64,000 nt of DNA from Epiperipatus broadwayi (GCA_028023455.1 JAQFVV010006216.1:5226877-5290876); one strand, 5' to 3'. Numbered from the stretch's first letter, positions 35,933-48,627 are shown. Numbers and translations are program-made. Notes: generated from the letters alone by a model not told the origin.

Positions 35933-38643
35933 ATATATATATATATATAAGATTTATTAATTTAAATAAATACAAATGAATTATTAGATTATATTTCTCT
36001 GTTAGTCTTCACTGGCCTCTTTATAGTATATAATGATATTTATTTTATTAATTCAAGAAATTACAAATATATTCTTCATTAATTTATTATTTTATTGCAG
36101 CTAATTTATATACCAATAATCGATAAACAATAATATCTGTAAATACTGTTTAAATAGTGCTATACGAATATGTAAATGAATCTTAAATCCACCCCTAGAA
36201 AGAAGAACAAAATATAGCACTTGACTGAGTATTTAGAATTATTAACTTTATTATAAAAATACACTTTACATTAATAAGTGAAATAATCTCAGTTTATACT
36301 GAGTAAGAAAACATGTGTGAAAAAACTAATCTAAAACATATATAATTGCATCGCAAATTGTAGCACATGAAAATCTTAATAAATATCATAAAGAAATTGC
36401 TTAGTAGAATCATAACATTATGGCTTATGGATATTCATAAGTTTTATCTGGAACTGGAGATTAATAGGGCAGTGCATGCATGGTGGTGATTTATGTGATC
36501 CAGTCGTGGATCCAGGACAATGCTTCCAAAGATTCATTGAAAAAAAGACTGATTTATGTCTACTTTGGCAGAATCTGCTAATTAATGAAGAACAGTCTGC
36601 AATGAGATACAATGGGCCAGTTTTATCCAGAGTGATTTCCATATAGGCTAGCTCAGGTGACAATATAAGTTTCAAGGGTTTTTGTTCTTGTTCTTGAACT
36701 TGGAGACACAAGACAGGGTTCAGCTTTCTGATACACCCAAAGAACGAAGCACAAATATATATCTAACAAATGAGGAGGCCGGTATGAACGCATTGCTTAA
36801 AACAACATGTATAAACTATTTAAAAGACTTAATTAATACCTATATATTATGGAAAATTCCATGTAATGGTATGATTTGAATACTAAACAGTAAGGGAAAG
36901 CTTAAATTCATTAATAAAATGACAAAATATTGAAATAGAAATCCCCTTTCCCTGTTACATTAATTTATATATAAACTTCCCACAAACATTAAAACGAACA
37001 TGAAAATTCGGTTCCAAGTGCTTTGATGATATAGTACACATCATTATATATATATATATAAGAGTTAGATGGTGGTTATTGATTTCATAAAATAAAATAT
37101 TGATTTTAATTTCACATAAAACAGATTTGAACTTTTAGAATTAGTGCTATTATTTTAAACTAAAATGAAAACATTTTTGAGAAAAACATATTTCTACTCT
37201 GTTTTTCAGCAATCACACTATAATATAATTAAGTTGTTTTTCCCAACTTTGCAAATGTCCACTGTAATTAAAATAACAAACTTGTTTTTATTAAAAGAAA
37301 CTAAACTGATCTCCCCACGAAAAGAAAGGGGGGGGAGGATTTAAAAGAGAGAGTGAACATTCTTGCAAATTTAGAAAATTATTGGCTTATTATTTAAAAT
37401 ACAACATATAAAATATAATAATCAAAATATGAAATATTTTTGCCACATGAAAGTGAAATAAGGAATTAGAAGTATTTACTGAGGCTTGATGATAGGAGAA
37501 ATATTAAGATAATTTATAGAGTTGAACACATTTTAACAATAAGGTAAGATTTTACAAATTATTTAGTTGATAATGAATTTCTGATCTTCAGATTAGCTAA
37601 AAAAAGATTACACTATATTTAAATGAATGGTTAGACAATAAATACAGTTTTAAATTGAGATTATACATGTAAATTTATGAGTTATAGCAGCAACATGGAC
37701 TTGTTACCTTGTTCATTATTGATGGCTATTCTTGGATTTGAAAAGTTCCTCAGAGACTAGATCTAGTTTTATTCAAGTTGGTCAGGCAGGTAGAACTTTC
37801 ATTATTTAGTATATAGATACATATCAATAGTTCATGAGTATCTGGATCCTGGGTGGTGGTGTCAGGAGAGATGGCATTCTGGAACAGTGAGAAAGGTGGA
37901 AATTTTACTTACGATACATTGAGACAAAGGTACAACGAGCATGGATTTTACTTGCCATTGCTCTTCTCAAATTATTTGCTCTCCTGAGGTATTCAAATCC
38001 AGCACTATTTATATGATTTTGTAATTGTTCTGGAATGCTTTTAGCTAGTTTGCCTAAGGCAATTTATCTAATCTTTACCGATCTGCAAGTTGCAGACCAG
38101 ATGCATACCTTTGTTCCTATAAGTTTTAAAGACAATGCAATCCTGTTAAGAATTTTTTGAACGATTGATTTAAAATATAATCTTAGATTTTAAAACAAAT
38201 TTGAAGTGGATAAAATTTCCACTAATGGATTTTACATTATTTTTATAAAATTATAACATTTTAATTCGGACTAATGGATTTCCGGTTAATTGACTTAATT
38301 GCATTCGAGAATATTCGGCAGGATTTTTAAAATTTTACACAATTTTAAAAATACAAATTAATATCAAATATTTTAATATTCTGAACACTTTATAAATAAT
38401 CTCCCCTCACCTATGATATATATGACTCCATTACGCACATATAGAATAATATAATATAAAATATTTATTCATTTAAAATATTTAAATTAAGACATTTATA
38501 TATATCTATGTCAATGACTATTTTAATAATTAAACAAAAAAATGTGTATATATGCGTAAGGATGAAGTTTGAATATGGTTTGGTGGGAGATTCTGAGTGG
38601 GCTATGAAGCTCAATCTGAGTATCAGATTGACCCCTTCAATAC

Positions 38644-39010
38644 TTATACTTTATCATTCTGCGCTCACTCTTAATTTAATATTTTATTTGTATAATCAAC
38701 CAGTATTAATTCAACAATTAATAAACAAAATAAATTTAATATTAGCAACAAATTCTTATCCTATAGTAATTATGGGTGATTTTAATATGTCCTATATGAG
38801 CTTTACATTAAAATACCTTTATTTAATTAATAAAAATCATAAGTGATGAAGGCTTTTTTTCAAGTAACTCCATTTCCTTCTATACAAAAAACACTCTAAT
38901 AGGTCTTCTTTTTTATTCTCCAGATTTACATTTCATAATAAGCCCATCCTCTGTGCTATCACATTCTCTGATCATTTAGCACTTAATGTAGAAGTCATGA
39001 TACACATGCA
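38644..39010 (+). pseudogene. LINE C endonuclease, 3' part
   Basis: Resumes immediately after F4 and its ATAC duplication. YPIVIMGDFNM contains the catalytic GDFN at 38,775-38,786. After a frame change SDHLALNVEV (from about 38,967) supplies the final SDH active-site motif. Together with 19,454-19,734 this makes one endonuclease separated by 18.9 kb. Confidence 0.85.
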
Positions 39011-39659
39011 ACATCAACCAATTCTTACCTAAATAATACAATCCATTTTCTATTAAAAACCACTGCAACTGTAGCAGTCCTCTCAGAAATCTATATTTTA
39101 AAAAAGGTAGAAATACTATCTCTAGACCCATAGTATCTTCAACAATTAGACATTTTACTTCAAAAAATTATTCCTATATTAGTCTTGCTAAAAAATTAGG
39201 TATGCTATATTTGAAACTAAAAAAACACATCATGTGATCCTTCTTCAGTCAACTCAATAATGTTCTTAAAACAAAAGTACAATCAAACTCAACTCATACT
39301 AGCTGATTATCTCTCAATTAAAAAAAGCAAATTTTTTTAAACTAATCCCCATAATGGATCTAAAGGCTATATTTGGTGGGCCTTAGGATATACTCCTAGA
39401 ATTAACTCCATCCATTATTAATGAATCAAAAATGATTGCTGGAGAAAATATGCTTCCTCAAATATATCTTCACTTTAAAGCTAGACTCCAGAAACTTCCA
39501 TTTCCTAAGCTCTCTTCTTTCTACTTTGATATTACCACAGATCATAATATTACAAAGAATGAGATTGCTGTAAAATTAAACATTATTCCACAAAACACAT
39601 CCAGGAATACATGCTATTCCTAAATTTTTACTTGATCATCTTAGTCATTTTACTATTCC

Positions 39660-40191
39660 AATAGTCCATAACATGATAATTACCTCTCAAACCAGATACA
39701 TGAAATTGACCAACTTTATCCAATACCACTGGTTCCTTTTCTTAAAAAGAATACACTTCCTTTTCCTCTAGATAATTTACAATCTATTTCAATGTCTCCT
39801 CTTATCATCAACTAATAGAATCTCTTTTAAAAGATAAAATTCAACCCCTTATTTTTCCTGTAATGTTTAAATATCAATTAGTCAAAAACAGATACTCTAC
39901 TTCTGAAGCCCTTATGTTATTTAAAATGATAATTGATTATGTAAGAAAAGCAAGAAAATCAGCTTCCATAGTTATACAATTGGACATAGAGACAGCATTT
40001 GATTCTGTGCCTGTGGAAAAGCTACTAAAGGTTTTCAATCAACATAATATTCCAATACCAATAATGTATATACTAGTCAACCTCTTCATCAATAGAAAGA
40101 CTCATATTATACTTAATGGCAAAGTGTGCCCTGGCTTCTCTCCTCACAACTCAATACTGCAAGGTTTTCCCTGAGTTCACTGCTGTTCATT

Positions 40192-40236
<45 letters not shown>

Positions 40237-40253
40237 GTTCACTGCTGTTCATT

Positions 40254-40289
<36 letters not shown>

Positions 40290-40730
40290 CTGGGAATTTA
40301 GATTCTATTTCATCAATCATATTTCATTTATGAATGATAGTCATTTTCCCTTCTTCCAAAAAATATCTTCTTAAAATGTACACTATATTAGAAAATTACT
40401 CTGGAGTTTATTCTTTGAAATTTAATAAAGAAAAAATATCTATTTGGAGTATCCTTTCTGGTAATCAAACCTGCTCAGTTTCTAGTTCCCCTCCTCATAA
40501 GTTTCTTGGATTCCCAATTTACCTTCTAATGACTGCAATGAAATTAATGATACTAAATCAAATAATAACTGCAATTGAAAAAATAATAAACTCATTTTTA
40601 AAAACTTATCTCTCATTGCATAGTAAAATTTCATTCATTAAAATACTAATATTTCCAAAAATTAAATATTATACACCTCACCACTTCATTCATAAAAAAC
40701 TCTCTATGTACAAAAAGAATATGGAATAAA
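39660..40730 (+). pseudogene. LINE C reverse transcriptase
   Basis: Motif A is intact in SASIVIQLDIETAFDSVP (39,959-40,015). NILKNLF-like helices and HIILNGKVCPGFSP follow, then ILQGFP (motif B) ending at a stop. Next comes an expanded (AT)n duplication. FMND stands where the YADD motif should be (near 40,332), then HKFLGFPIYLL and the thumb helix SKISFIKILIFPKIKYYTP. The enzyme would copy LINE RNA at the nick. It is inactive because motif C is changed and the frame is broken by the AT tract. Confidence 0.85.
40169..40290. repeat. AT-rich tandem duplication inside LINE C RT
   Basis: AGTTCACTGCTGTTCATTAC followed by a long (AT)n run occurs twice in direct repeat, between RT motifs B and C. 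The AT runs are about 40 and 30 bases and destroy the reading frame. Confidence 0.95.
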
Positions 40731-41152
40731 AAGCAGTTGCTATAAGCATTAGAAGTTTGCAAATACATTCAAGACTAAATGGCCTGTCTTTATACTGCAT
40801 TTCAACATTTTATTTTCAGAAAACATTTAATGCATTAATCAAGCTTTGTACTATATGTCATAATTGTCAGAAGTTCATACTCATATCTCATACAGACACA
40901 CCACTTCATATTAAAAATAAATTTATCAATAACATGGTTAAGCTCATTTTCAAACATAAAGACCCTGCTCATTGGGAATAACCACTAATTTCAATCCCCT
41001 TGAAATACCCATTTCTTTCCTTATTATCTCAAATAAATCCATTATCCAAATATTCAGATTTTGGTATTTGGAGCCTAAATACTAGATTTTTTTAATAAAA
41101 ACCAATCGGAAGGCTCTACCTACCAATGCTTTTCTGGCTGAGAAAATGACAT

Positions 41153-41230
41153 TTGCTAATATTAATGCTCTTTGTCCTTTATGTGGTAGAAAAAATGAAA
41201 TATTGCAACACTCTCTCAGGTATTTCCCTA
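41153..41230 (+). pseudogene. LINE C C-terminal zinc knuckle
   Basis: ALCPLCGRKNEILQHSL gives Cys-x2-Cys at 41,173-41,184 and a His eleven residues after the second Cys, the C-terminal zinc-binding motif that many LINE ORF2 proteins carry after the RT. The final Cys is not in frame. It lies 0.4 kb after the RT thumb, as expected. Confidence 0.75.
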
Positions 41231-41710
41231 CAGACATATCATGAACTTATTTCAGTAATTATATATGCTGCAAATACTTTATTAAAGACCTTAATAGAAA
41301 ATATTCAGAGAGGGTTGTTTCCAAATATAAGAATAACATTCACCCTCTGCTTTACTAGATGTCACTTTGTATTTAGTCCTATATTATGTAAACTTAAATC
41401 CCTCTTTCTATATAAGTTGGTTACAATTAAAACAAGAGATAGTCATATTATCAGCAACTTGGAGTTTAGTCCAATTACCAACACCACTGTGAAATATAGA
41501 TCTTATTCTTAATATGCTTTAATTGATGTTCATTTTTATTGTATTTATTATGTAGTTATAAATTAACGTGCTACTGATTTTTGCACATTATGTAAAAATT
41601 ATAGATATGTATGTATAATATGCTTGCCTTTGTTTGTTATTGTTTTATTTTATAATATAGCTATTGTAAATCCTTTATCCTTATGCAAAAATAAAAATAA
41701 AAATTGTTAT

Positions 41711-42691
41711 TTTATTTACATAGTATGTAAAACAAAATATTTGTATTTATGTTATCAAATATGAGTTGTTTAAAACTAGTAGTAGTAGCAGTAGTAGTGA
41801 TGTCCATTTTAATGTATAAATTTTATTAATTTTTGCGAATAGAATTGGTGATGGATATTTACTCACCATCAAACATATATGTAACCAGAATATGGTTACA
41901 TATCGGATGACATGAATTCAATATAGTTTCATTTCCTTATTTAAATTGATACTAGTTGAGTCAATGCCAGTGATGGAAATTTACTCACCATCTAACATAC
42001 ATGTAATCAGAATCCAAATACATACCAATAGTGGAGATGAATTTAATATAATTTCATTTCCTTATTTAAATTTCCAATAGGAGAGTCAATACAGATAACG
42101 ATTTTACTATGTATCATATTATTTATGGATCGGAACAAATAGGTGGTCACTAAGCATGAAGATAACAGCAGTTAACTATTTGCTATGTTTCCCTGATAAG
42201 GTTTATCTCTTTAAAGTTTTCCCTGATATATTTATGAGCATCACTTATTGAACCTCAAGCACCAATCTACTGATTACAGTCAAAATTACACTGAGTAACT
42301 TTCATAACTTGCTTCCCTTACTTTTCTTTGGAAGAATTTGCCTGACTCCTGCTAACTCAGTATCTTGTGGAGGTTGGTGATTGCACCATTGGAGAAAATG
42401 GAAGTACCATGAGCATAAAGGTATAGTTTGTAACTGGATTCATATTAATACACACATAAGGTTTCTGAATCTTATATTTAAATGATGGGTTTATTAAAAT
42501 CTAATGTTTTACTATATCCCATTATTCTTGCAACTTCAAAAAGAAAAAAATGAAATTTAACTAATCTTCCATCATGATTTTAGGTCATCTGGATTTAGCT
42601 TACATTCGCACATATATATATTGTTTTGGTAATTACTTATTAAATAAAAATAATTATTTTGTGAATACTATGAAAAGATATATATATATAT
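41711..42691. other. unassigned AT-rich DNA between LINE C and Q
   Basis: No coding domain recognised. Contains TAGTAGTAGCAGTAGTAGTG near 41,780 and a tandem duplication at 41,846-42,093. No continuation of G3 RT is visible here. Confidence 0.6.
41846..42093. repeat. ~124-bp tandem duplication
   Basis: Two adjacent copies share GATGGATATTTACTCACCAT (one change), CATATATGTAA, ATAGTTTCATTTCCTTATTT and GAGTCAATGCC, with small differences, so the duplication is not recent. Confidence 0.9.
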
Positions 42692-43156
42692 TGTAATGGG
42701 CACACATGCCATCACATTCTAATAAATAAAATTAAAAATAAAAGTTCACAGATAAAAACTTTTTTTTAAGAATTAACAATTAAATTAAAAATCATCTAAA
42801 CTTTATATATATAAAATCGTACAGATGAAAAATTATTAAAAAAAAACTTTACCAAAGAATAAAAAGTATTTTAAAACTAAATTTTCAGAAAAAAAAAACT
42901 TAAAAGATTTAAAGATAAAAATATATCGTTAAAAAAAAAGTACAATAATTTAATTAAAGCTATTGTGTGGAATGAAAATATTTATTTTAATTAGTTAAGG
43001 TAAACTAGCTCTTGGGCATCTCAAAATTTATAAGAAAGGTCAAATAGGAGAGAAAAACAATAGGAGAATAATAGCCAATGAAAGAAATCCCTCAGGAAAC
43101 AGACCTCAATGAAAAGATCATCATCATTATGACATAATGTCCACTGGAAAGTTTAA

Positions 43157-43165
43157 TATAAAAGG
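43157..43165 (+). promoter_or_regulatory. Q LTR TATA box
   Basis: TATAAAAGG about 465 bp from the LTR start, repeated at 45,857-45,865 in the 3' LTR and as TATAAAAAA at 50,186 in the solo copy. Confidence 0.65.
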
Positions 43166-43248
43166 AAAAGTTTGGAAATAAATTAGGAGGAGATAGAGAT
43201 GTGATAGGGAGAGGTGTGATATGTGTTAAGTTGAAGAGAGTTGAAGGA

Positions 43249-43281
43249 GAAGGGATTGAAAGATGCACTTTCAATTCCTTC
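43249..43281 (+). promoter_or_regulatory. Q LTR hairpin downstream of TATA
   Basis: Arms ATTGAAAG (43,255-43,262) and CTTTCAAT (43,268-43,275), extended by GAAGG and CCTTC with small bulges, loop ATGCA. The same stem occurs in the 3' LTR near 45,955. In the solo copy near 50,288 the stem has changed but still pairs (GGGATTGAA with TTCAATCCC). It lies in the predicted start of the RNA. Confidence 0.65.
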
Positions 43282-44713
43282 AGTTTTTCTATATAAAAAA
43301 AATAAATGACATCATTTTTTCATTGCAGACCCCAGGTCATCAAGGCCTAGCAATAAAATACCAGCTAAAGTAAAGGACCTCCAGATGAATCAATAAAATG
43401 GCCAACAACATACTGGTTTTCTCAGGACATCAGGGGAATTGATGCTGGATCCAAATTGCAAGCAACTGTTAAGTATGAACTTTTTAAAACTGTAAGAACT
43501 TTATGAACTCTAATGAACATTAATTCTAAAACTTTCCAGTATTTGAAACCAGTAAGAACTCTAAATTCTAAACTTTTCAATATTTAAATAGAAATAAAAT
43601 TTCCTATCTGACTAAATTATTCATTAATTATTTTTATTGAATGTATTTTTTTTAAATCATTTCCATTTTTTCTGCTCTTTTTTTTAATTTTATTATGATT
43701 TTTTTTCTGTTAAACTAAACTTTTAATAAATGTTAAATTTAAGTCAGGCATGAGTGGCTGCATAGATTTGTAAGGTTATATTAGTTTAATTAAGGGAGGG
43801 TTAATCTTAGGTTATTTGTTTCGTAGTTAGATTGGATTGATCGATTGGATATATTGGTGTAATTAGTAAATGTAATATGAAGATCCGCTACATGTAGGAT
43901 CATGTTATATGCCACACTTGGGCAAAATAAGCCTATTTCTTATTGACCATCAGAGACAGACAGTATTCCCTGCTCTGTGGATCACTCCCTTTGCCTATGG
44001 AATGGGATAGTAAGTCAGCAAAAAGGACCACAATCCCTTTCTATGGAGTTCTTTTTTTATTGTTCTTCTCACCAGACAGATGTAACATTCCTGTACTAGA
44101 TGAGAGACAATTTCTTCTCTATAACCATGCTGTTCAGATGTGCATTCTTGACAGTATGGTATTGTGCTGTCGTATTCATGCTGCACTGAATACATTGATA
44201 TATCATATAGATTGGCATTGGTTTGACTGCACTTTTCACCTAAGGTTAAATAAGGGATAGAATATTTTCTTTTGAAATGCAGTCTATGTAGTCTATTCAT
44301 ACTTGACACTAATAAATATTAAATTCGTCTGTGCAAACTTCTAAAATAAAACGTTAAATTGTAAATTAAAATCTAAAGTAAAGTTATAATGTTTTATAAA
44401 AAAATTAAAGTAAACATTTAATAATGCTAACTTTTATATATATTTAATAAATGTTTGTATGTGTTATTACTGGCAGGGCTTCTTTTATTTTTTTTTAATA
44501 TTGAAAATATATTTTAATAAGAATTTATGTTATAAATCTCTGTGTCTCACTGAGCTAGTGGCATGGGGTGACATTTGTAAAAACTAGATCTTAACAGCAC
44601 ATAACTGCCTACTATATAAATTTTCCAGGTTCAAATAGCCTGGTGGCACCCTGTATGGGAGATATGGTAAGACTTAAACTTCCAACTATCTGTTACACCC
44701 CAACCATTATAAT

Positions 44714-44730
44714 TGGCACCCAACATGGGG
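44714..44730 (+). promoter_or_regulatory. Q primer-binding site (tRNA-Lys-like)
   Basis: TGGCACCCAACATGGGG directly abuts the LTR. It equals the tRNA-Lys site TGGCGCCCAACGTGGGG with both CpGs changed to CpA, as expected from methylated-C decay. Confidence 0.8.
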
Positions 44731-45388
44731 TGATGTATAATAAACCACGAGTACCCTGAGTAAATTTTTTTAATGAAATGTTTGGATCTACCATATACTT
44801 TAAATCTTATAAAAGCACTGCCAGAAAGAAATAGCACATATATTAAAAACAAGAAAGAAAATAATTTTAAATTGTAAATTTTTTTTTAAAAGAAAAAGTC
44901 AAAAGGTTGCAATTAATATGTTTTTTTTGTTAATATATATTATGCTTTAATGTGTATAGGTGTGCATAGCCATGTTAATGTGACACCTTATGATGAATGT
45001 CCTTTGGGAATTTCCTTCAGTATAACCTTATTTAAGCATTTCAATTAATCATAAATAAGTTGGTGGTATATATAATTGTACTGCAAATATGCAGGTATAA
45101 ACCCATTATTTCTTAAAACATATTTACTTCAATGCAACCTCCTTAAATAAATAATTTGCTGGTTGTGCCATTTGTTAGAAACAAAATATACAACAAATAG
45201 AACTCTTGGGAGGAGGCGTAAATGTAGATGGTTCATAGGAAAATGATAGTCAACATTTTTTTTGTATATAGTCTTTTTGTAAAATTACTAACCTAATGCC
45301 GTTGTAAATTTTCATTAATCATGTACTGTAATTACTAACCCTAAGTAAAATATTTTTTTGTTTATTTTTTTAAGCAAGTTTATTGATA
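44731..45388 (+). other. Q interior, non-coding
   Basis: About 660 bp of AT-rich DNA with no ORF of note. A stretch near 44,975-45,060 (CCTTATGATGAATGTC) is also present inside the solo Q-type LTR near 51,993, so the boundary between LTR and interior shifted between subfamilies. Confidence 0.7.
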
Positions 45389-47425
45389 TGTAACAGGTAC
45401 ACATGCCATTACATTCTAATAAATAAAATTAAAAATAAAAGTTCGCAGATAAAAACTTTTTTGTAAGAATTAAAAATTAAATAAAGTCATCTAAACTTTA
45501 TATATATATAAAATCACACAGATGAAAAATTATTAAAAGAAAACTTTATTAAAGGAAAAAAAGTCTTTTAAAACTAAATTTTCAGAAAAAAAACTTAAAA
45601 CATTTAAAGATAAAAATATATCGTTAAAAAATGAACAATAATTTAATTAATGCTATTGTTTGGAATGAAAATGATTATTTTAATTAGTTAAAGTAAACTA
45701 GCCCTTGGGCATCTCAAAATTTATAATTAAAGGTGACGGTAGGAGAGAAAAACAATAGGACCATAATAGCCAATGAAAGAAATCCCTCAGAAAATGGACC
45801 TCAATGAAAGAATCATCATCATCATGATGTAATGTCCATAGGATCTGAAAGTTTAATATAAAAGGAAAAGTTTGGAAATAAATTGGAAGGAGATAGAGAT
45901 GTGATAAAGAGAGGTGTGATATGTGTTAAGTTGGAGAGAATTGAAGGAGAAGGGATTGAAAGACACACTTTCAATTCCTTCAGTTGTTCTATATAAAAAT
46001 GACATCATTTTCCCATATTGTGGACCCTAGGTCATCAGGGCCTGGCAATAAAATATCAGCTAAACTAAAGGACCTCTGGATGAATCAATAAAATGGCTAA
46101 CAGCATACTGGTTTTCCCAGAACATTGGGGGAATTAATGCTGGATCCAAATTGCAAGCAACTGTTAGGTATGGACTTTTTAAAACCATAAGAACTTTATG
46201 AACTCTAATGAACATTAATTCTAAAACTTTCCAGTATTTGAAACCAGTAAGAACTCTAAATTCTAAACTTTTCAATATTTAAATAGAAATAGAATTTCCT
46301 ATATGACTAAATTATTCATTAATTATTTTTACTGAATGTATTTTTTAAAATCATTTCCATTTTTTCTGTTCTTTTTTTTTATTTTATTATGATTTTTTTT
46401 CTGTTAAACTAAACTTTTAATAAATGTTAAATTTAAGTCGGGCATGAATAGCTGCATAGATTTGTAAAATTATATTAGTTTAATTAAGGGAGGGTTAATC
46501 TTAGGTTATTTGTTTCATAGTTAGATTGGGTTAATCGATTGGATATATTGGTGTAATTAGTAAATGTAGTATGAAGATCTGCTACGTGCAAGATTACATT
46601 ATATTCCATACTTGGAAGAAATAAGCCTATTTGTTATTGACTATTTGAGACAGACAGTATTCCCTGCTCCATGGATCACCCCCTTTGACTATGAAATGGG
46701 ATAGTAAGTTGGCAAAAAGGACTGCAATCTCTTCCTATGGAGTTCTTTTTTTATTGTTCTTCTCACCAGACAGATGTAACATTCCTGTACTGGATGAGAG
46801 ACAATTTCTTCTCTACAACCATGCTGTTCAGATGTGCATTCCTGACAGTATGGTATTGTGCTGTCATATCCATGCTGCATTGAATACATCAATATATCAG
46901 ATAATTTGGTGTTGGTTTGACTGTGAACTTTTAGCCTAAAGTAAAATAAGGGATAGAATATTTTCTTTTCAAATGCAATGTATGTAGTCTATCCATACTT
47001 GACACTAATAAATATTAAATTCATCTGTGCAAACTTCTAAAATAAAAAGTTAAATTGTAAATTAAAATCTAAAGTAAAGTTATAATGTTTTATAAAAAAA
47101 TTAAAGTAAACATACTAAAATAATAATGCTAAATTTTATATATGTTTAATAAATGTTTGTGTGTGTTATTACTGGCAGTGGCTTCTTTTATTTTTTTTAA
47201 TATTGAAAATATATTTTAATAAGAGTTTATATTTTATAAATCTCTGTGTCTCACTGAGCTAGTGGCATGGGCTGACGGTCGAAATAAAATATGTAAAACC
47301 TAGATCTTAACAGTGTGTATCTGCCTACTATATAAATTTTCCAGGTCAAATAAACTGGTGGCACCCTGTATGACAGATATGGGAAGACTTAAACTTCCAA
47401 CTATGTTACACCCAACCATTATAAT
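45389..47425 (+). repeat. Q 3' LTR
   Basis: 2,037 bp, colinear with the 5' LTR and clearly diverged from it, so the insertion is old. Terminal palindrome at 45,389-45,413 (TGTAACAG with CCATTACA). Followed by (AT)n. Confidence 0.9.
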
Positions 47426-47593
47426 ATATATATATATCCTTTATTTAATGACATTTAATAAGGTTGACAAATATAAGACAATCACATAAATTAACACAAT
47501 AATTATACATAGATTTTCTCCTTCTTATAATAGGAGAGATTGAATAAACAACAACTATTAAACAAAAAATGCATATACATATATATATACCTA

Positions 47594-48627
47594 TGTTCCC
47601 AGGAACAGATGGGGTTGATATACATCAGTAAGCTTACATTTAAAACAATGGATATAGGCATTGCTCTAAATAGTTCATTCTTTGTGTACAATCTTTGATT
47701 TTATGGTTATAAAAAGATTTCCTGTATGTTTAAACAGAAGTCTTTGAGCACTGATTTATGGCAATGCTCAGATGGCAAGATTTCCACTGGTTTACATTCA
47801 TAGGATGAGTAGGAGTCCAATATGTTTGAACTTTACCCCATTCTACTCATATCACTTATCTTAGATATGTTTATTTTCCTTTGCCCCCTCTGGGGTACTA
47901 ATTTTCCCCTGATTGCTTCTATATTTTAGCAAAAAAAAAAAAACCTTTACTAGTTTGCCAGCTTGCAGTAACTTATTGACCCCTCCATTTTTTCTCTTTT
48001 TTTTTACATTTTCTCCCATCTACACAAATGCCCTGAGTTTTCTTCTTGAACCTTCTTTTCTTTACAATACATTTATATTTATCAATTACAAAAAATATTT
48101 TGGATTAGAATCAAATCGATTTTATATATTAATAACATTTTAAACTTGCTGAAATGCTTACTACTTATCAATTCATCTTAAACAAAATGAATTTTGATGT
48201 TTATCTAACTTTACCAAACTATTTTTATACATTCATATCCACTTTCCCTAGTTCAGTTATAAAATTTGAACAAAAGAAAACCTTTTATTGTCAGTAAGGA
48301 ATTACCATGAATTTGAAGAGACAAAGGGGAAAGATTAATAAAAAATATATACAGAGTCATATTTATCTGCCAACTCTAGATTTAAAAAACAAATGTTTAT
48401 TCAGTTGATTTCAAAATTAAAATGTATATATATATATAAATTATTCTATTAATCTTACTGTCTCCTCATAATATATTTAATCACAAACAAAATATGCATA
48501 TACTGTTATAAATATATCTTTTGGTCATATGATGATTACATTTGTACATGTAAGTGCTGGACCTAAGTGAGGGCTTTATGATAGGTAGTTTAATTTGCAG
48601 CAGAATTCAAACCTAGCTTTTGGTACA
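47594..48627 (-). repeat. R1 3' LTR
   Basis: About 1,034 bp. On the minus strand it starts TGTACCAAAAGC directly after the polypurine tract and ends near GGGAACA. It pairs with 59,126-59,985 plus 62,993-63,130. Confidence 0.8.

Larger units (their letters stand above)
19739..38639 (-). mobile_element. F4: solo long LTR (~3.1 kb) inside LINE C, split by F1
   Basis: The left piece 19,739-20,161 starts TGTACCGGTTGG and aligns with the first 400 bp of F1. The right piece 35,933-38,639 aligns with the rest of F1 (for example GGATCCAGGACAATGCTTC against F1 GGATCCTGGAGTGTGCTTC) and ends in the U3 palindrome with arms TGAAG and CTTCA (38,605-38,639). The 4-bp duplication ATAC is perfect at 19,735-19,738 and 38,640-38,643. 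F1 entered at the (AT)n about 420 bp from the left end. More diverged than the two F1 LTRs are from each other, so it is older. Confidence 0.85.
17466..41710 (+). mobile_element. LINE copy C, split by F4/F1/F2
   Basis: Plus-strand LINE with ORF1-like sequence (about 17,590-19,400), endonuclease start (19,454-19,734) and, beyond the 18.9-kb F4 nest, the rest of the endonuclease, RT, C-terminal zinc knuckle and an A-rich tail (AAAAATAAAAATAAAAATTG at 41,688-41,707). The ATAC duplicated at 19,735-19,738 and 38,640-38,643 shows the two halves were contiguous. Net length is about 5.3 kb, normal for a full-length LINE. The 5' limit is set only by where G3 RT stops. Confidence 0.8.
42692..44713 (+). 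repeat. Q 5' LTR
   Basis: 2,022 bp. Terminal palindrome 42,692-42,716 (arms TGTAATGG and CCATCACA). TATA box at 43,157-43,165, a hairpin at 43,249-43,281 and AATAAA near 43,300. About 100-codon ORFs on both strands near 43,943-44,309 recur in the 3' LTR but resemble no protein. Confidence 0.9.
42692..47425 (+). mobile_element. Q: complete long-LTR element with non-coding interior
   Basis: Two direct LTRs (42,692-44,713 and 45,389-47,425) surround only 675 bp. A tRNA-Lys-like primer site directly follows the left LTR, so the element reads on the plus strand. LTR ends are TGTAATGG and CCATTATAAT. It is inserted in an (AT)n run (ATAT on both sides). With no coding region it matches the idea of a TRIM/LARD-type non-autonomous retroelement that depends on another element's proteins. 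Confidence 0.85.

Noticed and set aside
43943-44309. About 100-codon ORFs on both strands in Q, repeated near 46,685
   Set aside because: LTR copies again; the second copy is shorter and no domain is visible.
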